A stretch of DNA of 64,000 nucleotides from Roseiarcus sp963798015 (GTDB lineage: Bacteria > Pseudomonadota > Alphaproteobacteria > Rhizobiales > Beijerinckiaceae), in NCBI GenBank assembly GCA_963798015.1, contig CAWCSA010000023.1, forward strand, positions 496,001 through 560,000. Reading direction: 5' to 3'. Below are positions 19,015 through 28,207 of this stretch, one piece after another (position 1 is the first letter of the stretch; each line of letters begins with the position of its first letter). The position numbers and the translations under genes were made by a program. The notes below the pieces were generated by a model. It did not search any database. It had not been told where the DNA came from and saw only the letters and a program-made list of their open reading frames with translations.

Positions 19015-20538
19015 TTACTGCCCGCGCTTGCCCCGAACGGCGAATCGGACCGCCTCTTCCGCGGCGCGAAACAGGGCGCGCGCCTTGTCGCCGCATTCTT
19101 TCTGCTCGGCGGCGGGGGAAGAATCGTAGACGATGCCGGCGCCCGCCTGCACGTGCATCAGCCCGTCCTTCACCACCGAGGCGCGCAGCACGATACAGGT
19201 GTCCATTTCGCCGCCGGCGCCGAAATAGCCAATGCAGCCGGCGTAGATGCCGCGCTTGTCTTTCTCGAGTTCGTCGATGATCTGCATTGCGCGGACTTTC
19301 GGCGCGCCGGAGACGGTGCCGGCCGGAAAGCCGGCGGCCAACGCCGCGACTGCATCGACCCCATCGCGCAGCTCGCCCTCGACGTTGGAGACGATGTGCA
19401 TCACGTGGCTGTAGCGTTCGACGAAAAAGCTGTCGGTCACCTTGACCGTGCCGATCTTGGCGACGCGGCCGACATCGTTGCGGCCAAGGTCGAGCAGCAT
19501 GAGATGTTCGGCGCGCTCCTTCGGATCGGCCAGGAGCTCGGTCGCGAGCGCGTCGTCCTCGGTCGGGCTTTTTCCTCGCGGACGGGTGCCAGCGATCGGC
19601 CGGATGACGACCTTGCCATCGCGTACGCGCACCAGGATTTCGGGGCTCGAGCAGACGATCTGGAAGCCGCCGAAATCGAGGAAGCAAAGATAGGGCGACG
19701 GATTGACCCGCCTCAGCGCCCGATAGAGGGCAAACGCCGGCACGTCCAAGCGGCTCGTGAAGCGTTGCGACAGCACGATCTGGAACGCGTCGCCGGCGGC
19801 GATATAGTCCTTCGCCCGGGCGACCATCGCCATATATTCGGCCTCGGTCGTATTCGACCGCGCCTCGCCCGCCTTGACGAGCGGATCGACGGCCATCGCG
19901 GTCGTGTGATCGAGCGGCGATTCGAGCGCGTCCACCACCGCGTCGAGTTGGGCCATTGCGTTCTCGTAAGCAGCACGGGCCGAAACTCCGGGCGCGGGCC
20001 GGACCGGCGTCACGATCGACATCTCGTCGCGCGCGCCATCGAACACCACCATCACGGTCGGGCGGATCAGAAGCGCTTCCGGCACGCCGATCGGATCAGG
20101 CTTGGCCTGCGCCAGGCGCTCCATGCGCCGCACCATGTCGTAGCCGAGATAGCCGAACACGCCCGCGGACATAGGCGGCAGGCCGGGCGGCATCGCGATG
20201 CGCAATTCGGCGAGCAGCGCTCTCAGCGCATCGAGCGGATCGCCGGGGCAGGAGACGAACGCATCCGGATCGATCAGCGCCCGGCGGTTGATCTCGGCGT
20301 GATCGCCGCTCGAACGGAAGATGAGGTCGGGATCGAGGCCGATCATCGAATAGCGGCCGCGCTGCGCGCCGCCCTCGACGGATTCGAGCAGAAACATATT
20401 GCCCGTCCGGCCGCGCGCGAGCTTGAGATAAGCTGACACGGGAGTTTCGAGATCGGCGACCAGCGTCGTAATCGCGACCTCAGCCTCGCCGGCGATATAG
20501 GCGCGCGCAAAGGCTTCGTAATCGGGCAGCGTGGTCAT
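19015..20538 (-). CDS. trpE: Anthranilate synthase component I
   Basis: A 507-aa chorismate-utilising enzyme: with TrpG amidotransferase it makes anthranilate from chorismate and glutamine for tryptophan synthesis. N-terminal TrpE domain (VSAYLKLARG, feedback-site region; MFLLESVEGGAQRGRYSMIG). C-terminal catalytic domain with AGDAFQIVLSQRF, PYLCFLDFGGFQIVCSSPE, RPIAGTRPRGKS, LLDLGRNDVGRVAKIGTVKV and SGAPKVRAMQIIDELE. The ATG at 20538 (MTTLPDYEAF) is preferred over an upstream one inside the ppiD frame. It starts 8 bases after the ppiD stop, so the two are likely cotranscribed. trpG is not in the window. No leader peptide or attenuator was visible, as expected for an internal operon gene. Confidence 0.95.
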   Translation of the reverse strand: MTTLPDYEAFARAYIAGEAEVAITTLVADLETPVSAYLKLARGRTGNMFLLESVEGGAQRGRYSMIGLDPDLIFRSSGDHAEINRRALIDPDAFVSCPGDPLDALRALLAELRIAMPPGLPPMSAGVFGYLGYDMVRRMERLAQAKPDPIGVPEALLIRPTVMVVFDGARDEMSIVTPVRPAPGVSARAAYENAMAQLDAVVDALESPLDHTTAMAVDPLVKAGEARSNTTEAEYMAMVARAKDYIAAGDAFQIVLSQRFTSRLDVPAFALYRALRRVNPSPYLCFLDFGGFQIVCSSPEILVRVRDGKVVIRPIAGTRPRGKSPTEDDALATELLADPKERAEHLMLLDLGRNDVGRVAKIGTVKVTDSFFVERYSHVMHIVSNVEGELRDGVDAVAALAAGFPAGTVSGAPKVRAMQIIDELEKDKRGIYAGCIGYFGAGGEMDTCIVLRASVVKDGLMHVQAGAGIVYDSSPAAEQKECGDKARALFRAAEEAVRFAVRGKRGQ

Positions 20539-20545
20539 CGACGTC

Positions 20546-22441
20546 TCAGCTGCCCTCGGCGGATTGGAGAACGTCCTGGTGGACAGAGACGCCAAGCGCC
20601 TTTCGTAGCGAGGCTACATATTGATCGAGCAGACTGTTGCGGGTCGCCGTGTCGAGTTCAGACGCCATGGCCTTGACGCGGGCGTCGGCGAAGTCGACCG
20701 GCGGCGTCCGGTCGGCGGTGATCTTGAACACCATTCGTCCGTCTGGCGTGGCCGCGGAGCCTGCGCCGTCGGCAGGCTGGCGGAAGATGGCGGCCACCAC
20801 CGATTCCGGCAGGCTCTCCTGCTCGGCGCGATGGATGTCGGTCGCCGTTTTCACGTCAGTGGCCGCGCCTTTCGCTGCGTCGGCGATGCTTCCCCCGGCG
20901 CTGATCTGCTTGACGAGATCGTCCGCCTTGCCGGCCAGCGCCTTATCGACTTCTTCGGCGCGCCATTGCTTCTCGACCTCGGGCTTCGCCTCATCGAACG
21001 TGAGGTCGTGCGCCGGATCGATCTTGCTGATTTCAAACCAGACGTATCCGCCGTCCTTGGTGTTCAACGCCGCCTCGTCCAGCCCGACGTCGGACGCGAA
21101 GGCGGCGCGCAACAGTTCGGGCCCGTCCGGCAGGTTGACCGGAGCGCCTTTCGGGTCACGGCCCGCGGCATCGACCGCGGCGATCGTTTGCCCGGTCAGA
21201 CCCACGGCCTTCGCCGCTTCGAGGATGGTTTTGCCAGACACCCGCGCGTCCTCGATCTTGTCGTGGAGGTCCTGGATCTTGTCGCCGGCGCGGGAAGCGG
21301 AGACTTGCTTCTTCACCTGGTCGGCGACCTCAGCGTAGGGCTTGACCGTCGACGGAGTAATGCCCTTGACGCGAATGATCACCGGGCCAAACTGGCTCTT
21401 CAGAACGCCGCTGACGGCCCCTTTCGGCAAGGCAAAGACGGCGTTGGCCGCGGCCTGATCGAACATGGCGTCCTTGGTCGTTTCGCCGATGTCGGTATCC
21501 TCCGCTTTGAGGCCTCGGTCCTTGACGAGGGCGTCGAAACTCGTCCCGGCTTTGAGCTTGGCCTCGGCCGCGGCGGCGTCGGCCTCATTGGGAAACAGGA
21601 TCTGCTGCAGATCGCGTTTCTCGGGCGCGCCGAACTGGGGATCCTTTCCCGCAACCTTTTGATAGGCGGCCTGGGCGTCGGCGTCTGTCACTTCGGCTGG
21701 ATTGGCGATCGTGTCCGGCTCGAGGGCGAGCACGGTCATCTCCCGGTATTCGGGCGCGCGATAGCTCGTCTTGCGATCGTTGTAGAAGGCCTTGAGCGTA
21801 TCCTCCGACGGCGCGGGAATGTCACCCGCCGCCGAAGCGGGGAGGAGGAAAGTATCCGCGGAGCGAGTCTGGCCCTGATAATCGGCTTCCGCAATGACCT
21901 CCGCCTTGGGCGCAGTGATCCCGGTCGACAGCGCGGAGACGATGAACTGCCTCAGCACCTGCTTGCGCAACTCCGCGATGAAGCCGCGCTCGCTCATATC
22001 CATGTCACGCAGAGCGCCGGCGAAGCGGTTTGGATCGAATGCGCCGGATTTGTCGCGGAAGTTCGGGTTCGAGGTGATGACCTCGCGCAACGCTTCGTCG
22101 GAAATGCCAAGCCCGAGCTTGCTCGCCTCGTCGTCAACCGCCGCTTCACTCAGCAATTGCTGGAGGACGCTGCGATCGAGGCCGACCTGGCGCGCCTCCT
22201 CGTTGGTGAACGGGCGCCTGAGACGGCGCTGATATTGCTGAATCGCCCGATCGTAGGCCACGTGATAATCCTGGGCGGAGATTTTCGCGCTTCCAACCGA
22301 CGCGACGGTGGACGGGGTGAAACCGCGCAGCATGTCGCCCACGCCCCAGACGACGAAGCTGACGATAATGAGCCCCATGACGACGGTCATGATCGCCTTG
22401 CCGACGAAACCCTGGGAGGCATTGCGTATCGATTCGAGCAT
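20546..22441 (-). CDS. ppiD: Peptidyl-prolyl cis-trans isomerase, PpiD/SurA type, membrane-anchored
   Basis: A 631-aa periplasmic folding factor anchored by one N-terminal helix (IMTVVMGLIIVSFVVWGVGD, residues ~18-37). A SurA-N-like chaperone region follows. The parvulin (PpiC) domain lies near residues 250-350 (PEKRDLQQILFPNEADAAAA, FALPKGAVSGVLKSQFGPVI), then a second SurA-C-like region. The ATG at 22441 (MLESIRNASQGFVG) is chosen because the helix must be near the N-terminus and AAAGGCGAA precedes it; the open frame extends 101 codons upstream without support. It is divergent from tpiA and precedes trpE. This ppiD-trpE beside tpiA-secG order is typical of Rhizobiales. Confidence 0.92.
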   Translation of the reverse strand: MLESIRNASQGFVGKAIMTVVMGLIIVSFVVWGVGDMLRGFTPSTVASVGSAKISAQDYHVAYDRAIQQYQRRLRRPFTNEEARQVGLDRSVLQQLLSEAAVDDEASKLGLGISDEALREVITSNPNFRDKSGAFDPNRFAGALRDMDMSERGFIAELRKQVLRQFIVSALSTGITAPKAEVIAEADYQGQTRSADTFLLPASAAGDIPAPSEDTLKAFYNDRKTSYRAPEYREMTVLALEPDTIANPAEVTDADAQAAYQKVAGKDPQFGAPEKRDLQQILFPNEADAAAAEAKLKAGTSFDALVKDRGLKAEDTDIGETTKDAMFDQAAANAVFALPKGAVSGVLKSQFGPVIIRVKGITPSTVKPYAEVADQVKKQVSASRAGDKIQDLHDKIEDARVSGKTILEAAKAVGLTGQTIAAVDAAGRDPKGAPVNLPDGPELLRAAFASDVGLDEAALNTKDGGYVWFEISKIDPAHDLTFDEAKPEVEKQWRAEEVDKALAGKADDLVKQISAGGSIADAAKGAATDVKTATDIHRAEQESLPESVVAAIFRQPADGAGSAATPDGRMVFKITADRTPPVDFADARVKAMASELDTATRNSLLDQYVASLRKALGVSVHQDVLQSAEGS

Positions 22442-22585
22442 TTCGCCGTATTCGCCTTTCTTTCTTGGGCCGCGAAGCGCGCCCTCTCTAGCGGCGCTTG
22501 AGCGCTTTGCATAGGCGAAACGGTGGCTTTGCAGGGGCGGGGGGCGATGGTAACAACCGCCGATCGAAGTCGCGGAGAGGCCTGA

Positions 22586-23344
22586 ATGACCCCTGGCGTA
22601 CGGCCGTTGGTCGCCGGAAATTGGAAGATGAATGGCCTTTCCGGATCTCTGGTCGAGATCGATGCGATCCGGCAGGCGGCGGACGCAGGGGAATCCGGCC
22701 CTGCCGAACTGCTCGTCTGCCCGCCGGCAACCCTGATCGCGCAAGCCGCCTTCAGGATCAAGGGCGCCGACCTCAGCCTCGGGGCCCAGGATTGTTACAC
22801 CGAGGTCAGCGGCGCTTTCACCGGCGACATTTCAGCTGCGATGCTTAAGGACGCGGGCGCGACTTACGTGATTGTGGGGCATTCCGAGCGTCGGAGCTAT
22901 CACCACGAGACGGACGAACTGGTCCGCGCCAAGGCGGAAGCGGCGCTGAAGGCCGGCCTCATCCCGATCGTCTGCGTCGGCGAGACCAAAGCGGAGCGCG
23001 ACGCAGGCCAGCAGGGCGCCGTCGTCGTTCGGCAATTGCGGGGGTCGCTTCCTCCGGGAGCGACCAGCGAGACCGTCGTGGTCGCCTATGAACCCAGATG
23101 GGCGATCGGCACCGGCGTCATGCCCACACCCAAGGATGTCGCCGCTGTCCATAATGGAATTCGGGCCCTGCTCGCCGACATGTTTGGGCCGCCGTGCGCC
23201 AAAATTCGCCTTCTCTACGGCGGCTCGGTCAACTCCACCAATTGCCGCGGGCTTTTGACCCTCGACAATGTCGACGGGGCGCTCGTCGGGGGCGCGAGCC
23301 TCAAGGCGACGGAATTCCTGGCCATCGCCGCCCATTATCGCTGA
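22586..23344 (+). CDS. tpiA: Triosephosphate isomerase
   Basis: 252 aa, normal length for a TIM-barrel isomerase interconverting dihydroxyacetone phosphate and glyceraldehyde 3-phosphate. The active site is intact: K14 in LVAGNWKMNG, H99 in VIVGHSERRSY, E169 in VVAYEPRWAIGTG; the phosphate-binding loop is LLYGGSVNSTN and DGALVGGASL. Cytoplasmic. AGAGGCCTGA provides a modest ribosome-binding site. secG follows after 112 bases in the same direction. Confidence 0.97.
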   Translation: MTPGVRPLVAGNWKMNGLSGSLVEIDAIRQAADAGESGPAELLVCPPATLIAQAAFRIKGADLSLGAQDCYTEVSGAFTGDISAAMLKDAGATYVIVGHSERRSYHHETDELVRAKAEAALKAGLIPIVCVGETKAERDAGQQGAVVVRQLRGSLPPGATSETVVVAYEPRWAIGTGVMPTPKDVAAVHNGIRALLADMFGPPCAKIRLLYGGSVNSTNCRGLLTLDNVDGALVGGASLKATEFLAIAAHYR

Positions 23345-23456
23345 GAGCCTGCGCCTCTCCGTTCCGATGGACGCCCCCCTTGCGCCGTGTTAGGAGCGCG
23401 CCATCTTTCGAAGACGCTGGCCCCGCGGCCAGGCGCTTCGCCCGGTTGAGACCTTC

Positions 23457-23849
23457 ATGCAATCCGTTCTGATCGTTATTCATATCCTGATCGTCGTCGC
23501 GCTCATCGTGGTCGTCCTGTTGCAGCGCTCCGAGGGCGGCGCGCTCGGGGCCGGCGGGGGGACCGGCAGTTTCATGACCGGGCGCGGCCAGGCGAACGCG
23601 CTTTCGCGGGCGACCGCCGTCCTTGGCGCCTTGTTCTTCGCCACCGCTCTCTTGATGTCGATCCTGTCGAGCTGGAGCCGCGCGCCCCATTCGATCCTGC
23701 AAAGGGGCCCGGCGCCGGCGGGGCAAACCGCGCCGACCCCGATTTCGCCAGGCAATATTCTCGATCAGCTGAAGAAGATGGAAGGCGGGTCGAGCGTGCC
23801 GTCAGCGCCGGCTCCGGCCGCCCCTTCCGCGCCAGCGCCCAAGCCGTAA
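23457..23849 (+). CDS. secG: Preprotein translocase subunit SecG
   Basis: 130 aa. Two membrane helices flank the conserved SecG signature: VLIVIHILIVVALIVVVLLQ (residues 3-22), RSEGGALGAGGG loop, then a second helix ATAVLGALFFATALLMSIL (residues ~53-71). The C-terminal Ala/Pro-rich tail is typical of alphaproteobacterial SecG. It assists SecYE in protein export at the inner membrane. It follows tpiA, as in many proteobacteria. Confidence 0.95.
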   Translation: MQSVLIVIHILIVVALIVVVLLQRSEGGALGAGGGTGSFMTGRGQANALSRATAVLGALFFATALLMSILSSWSRAPHSILQRGPAPAGQTAPTPISPGNILDQLKKMEGGSSVPSAPAPAAPSAPAPKP

Positions 23850-23886
23850 CGACAACGAACGCGGAGCGCAGGAGGTCCGGTAACCC

Positions 23887-24348
23887 TTGCCCGTGTTTCG
23901 CGACGAGCGCCGCGTTCGCCACACCGCCGATCAGATGTTCGATCTCGTCGCCGACGTCGAGCGCTATCCGGAATTCGTTCCCCTATGCAAGGCGCTCGGA
24001 GTACGCACCCGAAGGCCCGAGACAGACGGCCGCGAGACGCTCGTCGCCGACATGACGGTCGGCTACAAGCTCATTCGCGAGACCTTTACGAGCCGGATCT
24101 CACTCGACAAGCCCAATCTCAAACTGCGCGTGGAATACATCGACGGGCCGTTCAGCCGCCTTGAAAACATCTGGGCCTTCAAGGACGAAGCTGAACCTGA
24201 GGGTTCGCGCGTTTGCTTCTTCATCGACTACGAATTCAAAAGCCGGACGCTCGGCGTGCTGATGGGCTCGATGTTCGACGCTGCGTTTCGCAAATTCGCC
24301 ACCGCCTTCGAACATCGCGCTGACGCGGTCTACGGTCGCAGCGTGTAG
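23887..24348 (+). CDS. Coq10/RatA-like START-domain (SRPBCC) protein
   Basis: 153 aa, polyketide cyclase/START-like fold. Family features: HTADQMFDLVADVERYPEFV (residues ~12-31), ETLVADMTVGYKLIRETFTS, a central IDGPFSRLENIWAF, and FKSRTLGVLMGSMFDAAFRK near the end. Alphaproteobacterial members are ubiquinone-binding proteins related to mitochondrial Coq10; the E. coli relative RatA was described as a ribosome-association toxin. The Coq10-type role is more likely here. The start is TTG at 23887, decided by a strong AGGAGG 11 bases upstream (23870-23875); a GTG two codons later is an alternative. Confidence 0.88.
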   Translation: MPVFRDERRVRHTADQMFDLVADVERYPEFVPLCKALGVRTRRPETDGRETLVADMTVGYKLIRETFTSRISLDKPNLKLRVEYIDGPFSRLENIWAFKDEAEPEGSRVCFFIDYEFKSRTLGVLMGSMFDAAFRKFATAFEHRADAVYGRSV

Positions 24349-24434
24349 CTGCGCTCGGAGACGCGGTCAAAAGGGCGTTAAGAAGCACCTCTCTCTCGCC
24401 GGGCCTTGGACCGCATCCTCAAAGGCCAACGACG

Positions 24435-24797
24435 CTACTGCTTCGGAGCGGGTGCGGGGATCGCGCTGTTCGGTGCGCCCTTGATCGCGCCTGCGAGGGG
24501 CGCGTCCTTGTGCGGCGTTCCCTCGGACTGCTCCGTAACTTCCGTGAGAGAATCCGGGTTGATCACCATCATCACCGGATGGCCCTCAGAATCCTTGGCC
24601 CTGACCATGAATGACGACGGCATGATCGTGATATCGGTGAACCCGGCCCTTGTCAGATCATCGTGAAGTTTCTGACTCAGATGCGTTGGGGCTGGCGTGT
24701 CCGTGCTGCCCTGAGCCGAGTCCATCGCCGCGAGCGCAGAGCCGGCGAAGCCGGAGCCCAGAAGGAGAACAAACAAAGTTCTGGCCGTAGCGTTCAT
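24435..24797 (-). CDS. Small secreted protein, paralogue 1
   Basis: 120 aa with a Sec signal peptide (LFVLLLGSGFAGSALAA, residues 8-24). The core is THLSQKLHDDLTRAGFTDIT, then IMPSSFMVRAKDSEGHPVMM and VINPDSLTEVTEQ, followed by an Ala/Pro-rich tail ending PAPAPKQ. The same core recurs in the neighbour at 25029. Function is unknown: the ~50-residue core looks like a small alpha/beta domain of PepSY-like size, but I cannot assign it. Probably periplasmic. 231 bases separate it from the paralogue, so each may have its own promoter. Confidence 0.8.
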   Translation of the reverse strand: MNATARTLFVLLLGSGFAGSALAAMDSAQGSTDTPAPTHLSQKLHDDLTRAGFTDITIMPSSFMVRAKDSEGHPVMMVINPDSLTEVTEQSEGTPHKDAPLAGAIKGAPNSAIPAPAPKQ

Positions 24798-25028
24798 CGT
24801 TTAGCCTCCAAGATCGTTTCGTCCAGTGCTTGGTGAACAACTTGGAGCCCGCGCTCGTTCCATCCGACGAGATGAACTTTCTCCACCGAGTGCGATCGGC
24901 CCTAATTTATGGGAAAGGTCAGATTTCCAGCGTAAAAACGTCGCAACGCTACGCGGTATGACTTCCAAGGGCTGAGAACGAGTTTTGGGGAGGCAGGCGC
25001 GCCGGAAGCGACGCGCCTGCCTTGCTTA

Positions 25029-25454
25029 TTACTTCGCCAGCGCCGCTGCGGGCTTGGCGGTCGAATTCGACGCAGAGCCGGTCGCATTCGAAGCAGAGCC
25101 GGTAGTATTCGACGCATTTCCCTTCATCGCGCCCGAAGCGGCTGGCGCTGACTGTGCTGTGACTTCGGTCACCGAATCTGGATTGATGACCATCATCATC
25201 GGGTTGCCTTGCAAATCCTTGGCTCGGACCAGGAAGGACGAAGGCATGATCGTGATGTCTTTGAAGCCGGCTTTGGTGAGATCATCGCGCAGCTTCTGAC
25301 TCACGTGCGCTGGCGGTTGCGTGCTCGGCGCGGCGGTCTGACTGTTGGTCGATCCGTTCGTAGTCGTATCCGTTGCTGCAACTGCCGAACCGGCGAAGCC
25401 GCAACACAATATAACCGCACATAAGGTCTTGCTGAGATCAGTCATTTGCTTCAT
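25029..25454 (-). CDS. Small secreted protein, paralogue 2
   Basis: 141 aa from the ATG at 25454 (MKQMTDLSKT), chosen because it puts the signal peptide (TLCAVILCCGFAGSAVAA) near the N-terminus; another ATG lies 7 codons upstream. The core HVSQKLRDDLTKAGFKDITI, then MPSSFLVRAKDLQGNPMMMV and INPDSVTEV, is ~75% identical to its neighbour. The tail carries imperfect 6-residue repeats (NTTGSA, NATGSA, NSTAKP), a low-complexity extension absent in paralogue 1. Tandem duplication with diverged tails. Function unknown. Confidence 0.8.
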   Translation of the reverse strand: MKQMTDLSKTLCAVILCCGFAGSAVAATDTTTNGSTNSQTAAPSTQPPAHVSQKLRDDLTKAGFKDITIMPSSFLVRAKDLQGNPMMMVINPDSVTEVTAQSAPAASGAMKGNASNTTGSASNATGSASNSTAKPAAALAK

Positions 25455-25675
25455 CCTTGAAAATAAGCCTCCCATTGCTCTACCAACTGGAGGGGACTAC
25501 ACACGTTCCGTCGGCAAAGATGAACTTTTCGCAAGTATTCGCCCCGTCCGGTTTGAGATGCGTAACGCCGCCGCCTTCAGCGTCCCAAAGATTGGCGCCT
25601 GCGTGCGCGCCTGGGCGAGGCGCAATTCTGCTGTAGCCGGTGCGCGCCCCAGCGAAAACGTCGATCCGACCGGGC

Positions 25676-26170
25676 TTAGGGGTCGCCTGCCGCCTCGAGA
25701 AGATCGAGCGCGACCCTGACCGAGGCGAGCCGAACCGCCTCGCGCCCGATGGCGCCAAACCGCTCCTCGCGCGCGACCGTCGGCTTCCCGCGCCGGGCGC
25801 AGGCGAAATGGACGAGGCCGATCGGCTTTGCCGCCGTCCCGCCGTCCGGCCCGGCGATCCCGGTGACGCTGACCGCGATTTCGGCGCGCGAAGCGCGAAG
25901 TGCGCCCTCCGCCATCGCGACTGCCGTTTGCTCACTCACCGCGCCGTGGCTCACAAGCATGTCGGCCGGGACGCCGAGCAGTTCCTGCTTGGCCGCGTTC
26001 GAATAGACGACGAAGCCGCGCTCAAGCATGTACGAAGACCCGGGAATCTCCGTCAGCAGCCCGGCAACAAGGCCGCCGGTGCACGATTCCGCAGTTGCGG
26101 CCATGAGGGCAACCTCACGATAGCGGGCGACGAGCGCGGCGGCGCGGGCGATGAGGTCTGGGGAGAACAT
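25676..26170 (-). CDS. pncC: CinA-family nicotinamide-nucleotide amidohydrolase
   Basis: 164 aa, the stand-alone PncC form: deamidates nicotinamide mononucleotide to nicotinate mononucleotide in NAD recycling. Family motifs: MAATAESCTGGLVAGLLTEI near residue 23, SYMLERGFVVYSNAAKQELL, VSEQTAVAMAEGA, SVTGIAGPDGGTAAKPIGLV. The ATG at 26170 (MFSPDLIARA) fits the family start; an ATG ten codons upstream would add an unrelated N-terminus. In many Rhizobiales it neighbours the Coq10-like gene; here the two secreted paralogues lie between them. Divergent from the encapsulin operon. Confidence 0.92.
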   Translation of the reverse strand: MFSPDLIARAAALVARYREVALMAATAESCTGGLVAGLLTEIPGSSYMLERGFVVYSNAAKQELLGVPADMLVSHGAVSEQTAVAMAEGALRASRAEIAVSVTGIAGPDGGTAAKPIGLVHFACARRGKPTVAREERFGAIGREAVRLASVRVALDLLEAAGDP

Positions 26171-26297
26171 GGGAGGCCTGCCTGTCACAAAGTTTCGCAA
26201 AGATCAGGATGAACCCAACTCACCGCGACCTTTCGATGAAAGATAAATCTTGATCCTCGGGCGCCGTCCAGACAAGACAATTGCCGCGGGGAGATCA

Positions 26298-27371
26298 ATG
26301 GCCGACGCGACTTCACAGACAGACACCGACGTCGTTGCACAGCCGGTATCGGCGCCGCTGACGCGCGTCGCGATCTTCCTGGTCGTAACGATTAAGCCGG
26401 GCGAGGACGATGTCATCGCCGTGCGTTCGTTCTGCGCGGACTTCGCGGGCCTGGTTCGCGCGGTTGAATTTCGCGATCTCGAGGCCGGCCTCTCCTGTGT
26501 GATGGGAATCGGGTCCGACGCGTGGGATCGGCTGTTCGGCGACCCGCGCCCGGCTGAACTGCATCCGTTCCGAGAGTTCCGGGCCGGGTCGCGCCAGGCA
26601 ATCGCAACTCCGGGAGACCTGTTGTTCCATATCCGCGCCAAGCGGATGGACCTGTGCTTCGAGATCGCGGCGCAGATCATGGCGAAACTCGGCGATGCGG
26701 TCACAGCAGTCGACGAGGTGCACGGCTTTCGCTACTTCGACGATCGCGACCTCTTGGGCTTCGTCGACGGCACGGAAAATCCGCGCGGGCAAGCGGTGAT
26801 CGACGCCGCACTCATTGGCGCGGAGGACCCCGCGTTCACCGGCGGCAGTTACGTGATCACACAGAAATATCTGCACGATCTTGCAGGATGGAACGCGCTG
26901 CCGACCGAGACGCAGGAGCGCATCATCGGCCGCATGAAGCTCTCCGACATCGAACTCGATGATTCGGTAAAGCCGACATACGCGCATAATGCGCTGACGG
27001 TCATCTCCGAGAATGGGCAGGAACTTTCGATCGTTCGCGACAACATGCCCTTCGGCAAGGTGGGGGAGGGCGAGTATGGCACCTATTTCATCGGCTATTG
27101 CCGCACGCCGCGGGTGACCGAGCAGATGATCGAGAACATGTTCATAGGCAAGCCCCCCGGCAATTACGACCGTATCCTCGACTTCAGTCGCGCGGTAACT
27201 GGAACGTTGTTTTTCGTGCCCTCCGCGACCTTCCTGGACGCGCTCGGCGAAGATGGCCCGACGCCTGCGCCGCCGGCTACGAAATCAACCGCTGAACCGG
27301 CGTCGTCTAAAGGCGCGGCGTCGGATGGTTCGCTTGGTATCGGCTCCCTCAAAGGAGAAAAGGCCCCATGA
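26298..27371 (+). CDS. DyP-type peroxidase, encapsulin cargo
   Basis: 357-aa dye-decolorising heme peroxidase. Catalytic Asp157 in LLGFVDGTENPRG, proximal heme His230 in KPTYAHN and distal Arg247 in IVRDNMPFG are all present. The C-terminus is a Pro/Ala/Ser linker (~residues 315-340) ending in DGSLGIGSLKGEKAP, which matches the encapsulin cargo-loading peptide. The enzyme should therefore be packaged on the inner wall of the shell encoded by the next gene, with whose start it overlaps by 4 bases (ATGA). The ATG at 26298 has GGGGAGA just upstream; an ATG 16 codons earlier lacks it. Expected role: peroxide-dependent oxidation under oxidative stress; native substrate unknown. Confidence 0.95.
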   Translation: MADATSQTDTDVVAQPVSAPLTRVAIFLVVTIKPGEDDVIAVRSFCADFAGLVRAVEFRDLEAGLSCVMGIGSDAWDRLFGDPRPAELHPFREFRAGSRQAIATPGDLLFHIRAKRMDLCFEIAAQIMAKLGDAVTAVDEVHGFRYFDDRDLLGFVDGTENPRGQAVIDAALIGAEDPAFTGGSYVITQKYLHDLAGWNALPTETQERIIGRMKLSDIELDDSVKPTYAHNALTVISENGQELSIVRDNMPFGKVGEGEYGTYFIGYCRTPRVTEQMIENMFIGKPPGNYDRILDFSRAVTGTLFFVPSATFLDALGEDGPTPAPPATKSTAEPASSKGAASDGSLGIGSLKGEKAP

Positions 27372-28186
27372 ATAATCTTCACCGCGAGCTTGCGCCGATT
27401 TCCGATGCGGCCTGGGCCCAAATCGAAGAGGAAACGAAGCGCACGCTCAAGCGCATCCTCGCCGGACGGCGCGTGGTCGACGTCGAGGGCCCAGGCGGCC
27501 CCGGCCTCTCCGCGATCGGAACCGGCCACCTCAAACCGATTGCCGCGCCGGGCGAGGGCGTGCTTGCGCGACAGCGCGAGGTCATTCCTCTCGTCGAACT
27601 CAGGGTCGCCTTCGAGCTCGATCGCCAGCAGATCGACGATGTCGAGCGGGGCTCGAACAACTCCGACTGGCAGCCGGCGAAGGACGCCGCGCAGACAATC
27701 GCTTACGCAGAGGATCGCGCCATCTTCGAAGGCTACGCTGCCGCCGGGATTGAAGGCATCCGGCAGGGGACGAGCAATCCGATCATGACGCTTCCGGCCG
27801 ACGTTCGTCAGTACCCGGATGCGATCGCCCAGGCGTTGAGCCAGCTTCGTCTGGTCGGGGTCAACGGGCCGTATTCGGTCGTGCTCGGCGCCGATGCCTA
27901 CACGGCGCTCGCGGAGACCGTCGATAACGGCTACCCGGTGCTGGAGCACGTCAAGAAGCTGGTCAAGGACGAGATCATCTGGGCGCCAGCCATCGACGGC
28001 GCGTTCGTGCTCACCACCCGCGGCGGCGATTTCGACTTGCACATCGGGCAGGATGTGTCGATCGGCTATCTGAGCCACACCGACAGCGTCGTGCGCCTCT
28101 ACCTCCAGGAAACGATGACGTTCTTCATGCTCACCTCCGAATCCGCGGTCGCGCTGGCCCCGCGCGCTACGAATCCGCCCACCTGA
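27368..28186 (+). CDS. Encapsulin nanocompartment shell protein, family 1
   Basis: 272 aa, the normal length for a family 1 (T=1, 60-subunit) encapsulin with an HK97 capsid fold. It starts MNNLHRELAPISDAAWAQIE, the family N-terminus that forms the cargo-binding site. Conserved text includes GRRVVDVEGPGGPGLSAIGT, PLVELRVAFELDRQQIDDVE, EDRAIFEGY, VLGADAYTAL and SIGYLSHTDSVVRLYLQET. The start overlaps the DyP stop, giving coupled translation. Assembles a cytoplasmic protein organelle around the peroxidase. Confidence 0.97.
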   Translation: MNNLHRELAPISDAAWAQIEEETKRTLKRILAGRRVVDVEGPGGPGLSAIGTGHLKPIAAPGEGVLARQREVIPLVELRVAFELDRQQIDDVERGSNNSDWQPAKDAAQTIAYAEDRAIFEGYAAAGIEGIRQGTSNPIMTLPADVRQYPDAIAQALSQLRLVGVNGPYSVVLGADAYTALAETVDNGYPVLEHVKKLVKDEIIWAPAIDGAFVLTTRGGDFDLHIGQDVSIGYLSHTDSVVRLYLQETMTFFMLTSESAVALAPRATNPPT

Positions 28187-28207
28187 CGCGACGGATCGAG
28201 GGCGCGC

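Noticed and set aside
18922..22501. Long plus-strand open frames (504 and 626 codons) opposite trpE and ppiD
   Set aside because: They are antisense shadows in GC-rich DNA; the minus-strand products match well-known families throughout, and the antisense proteins are Arg/Asp/Val-rich without motifs.
23887..24348. RatA toxin assignment
   Set aside because: No antitoxin partner (ratB-like) is adjacent, and alphaproteobacterial members are closer to Coq10-type proteins.
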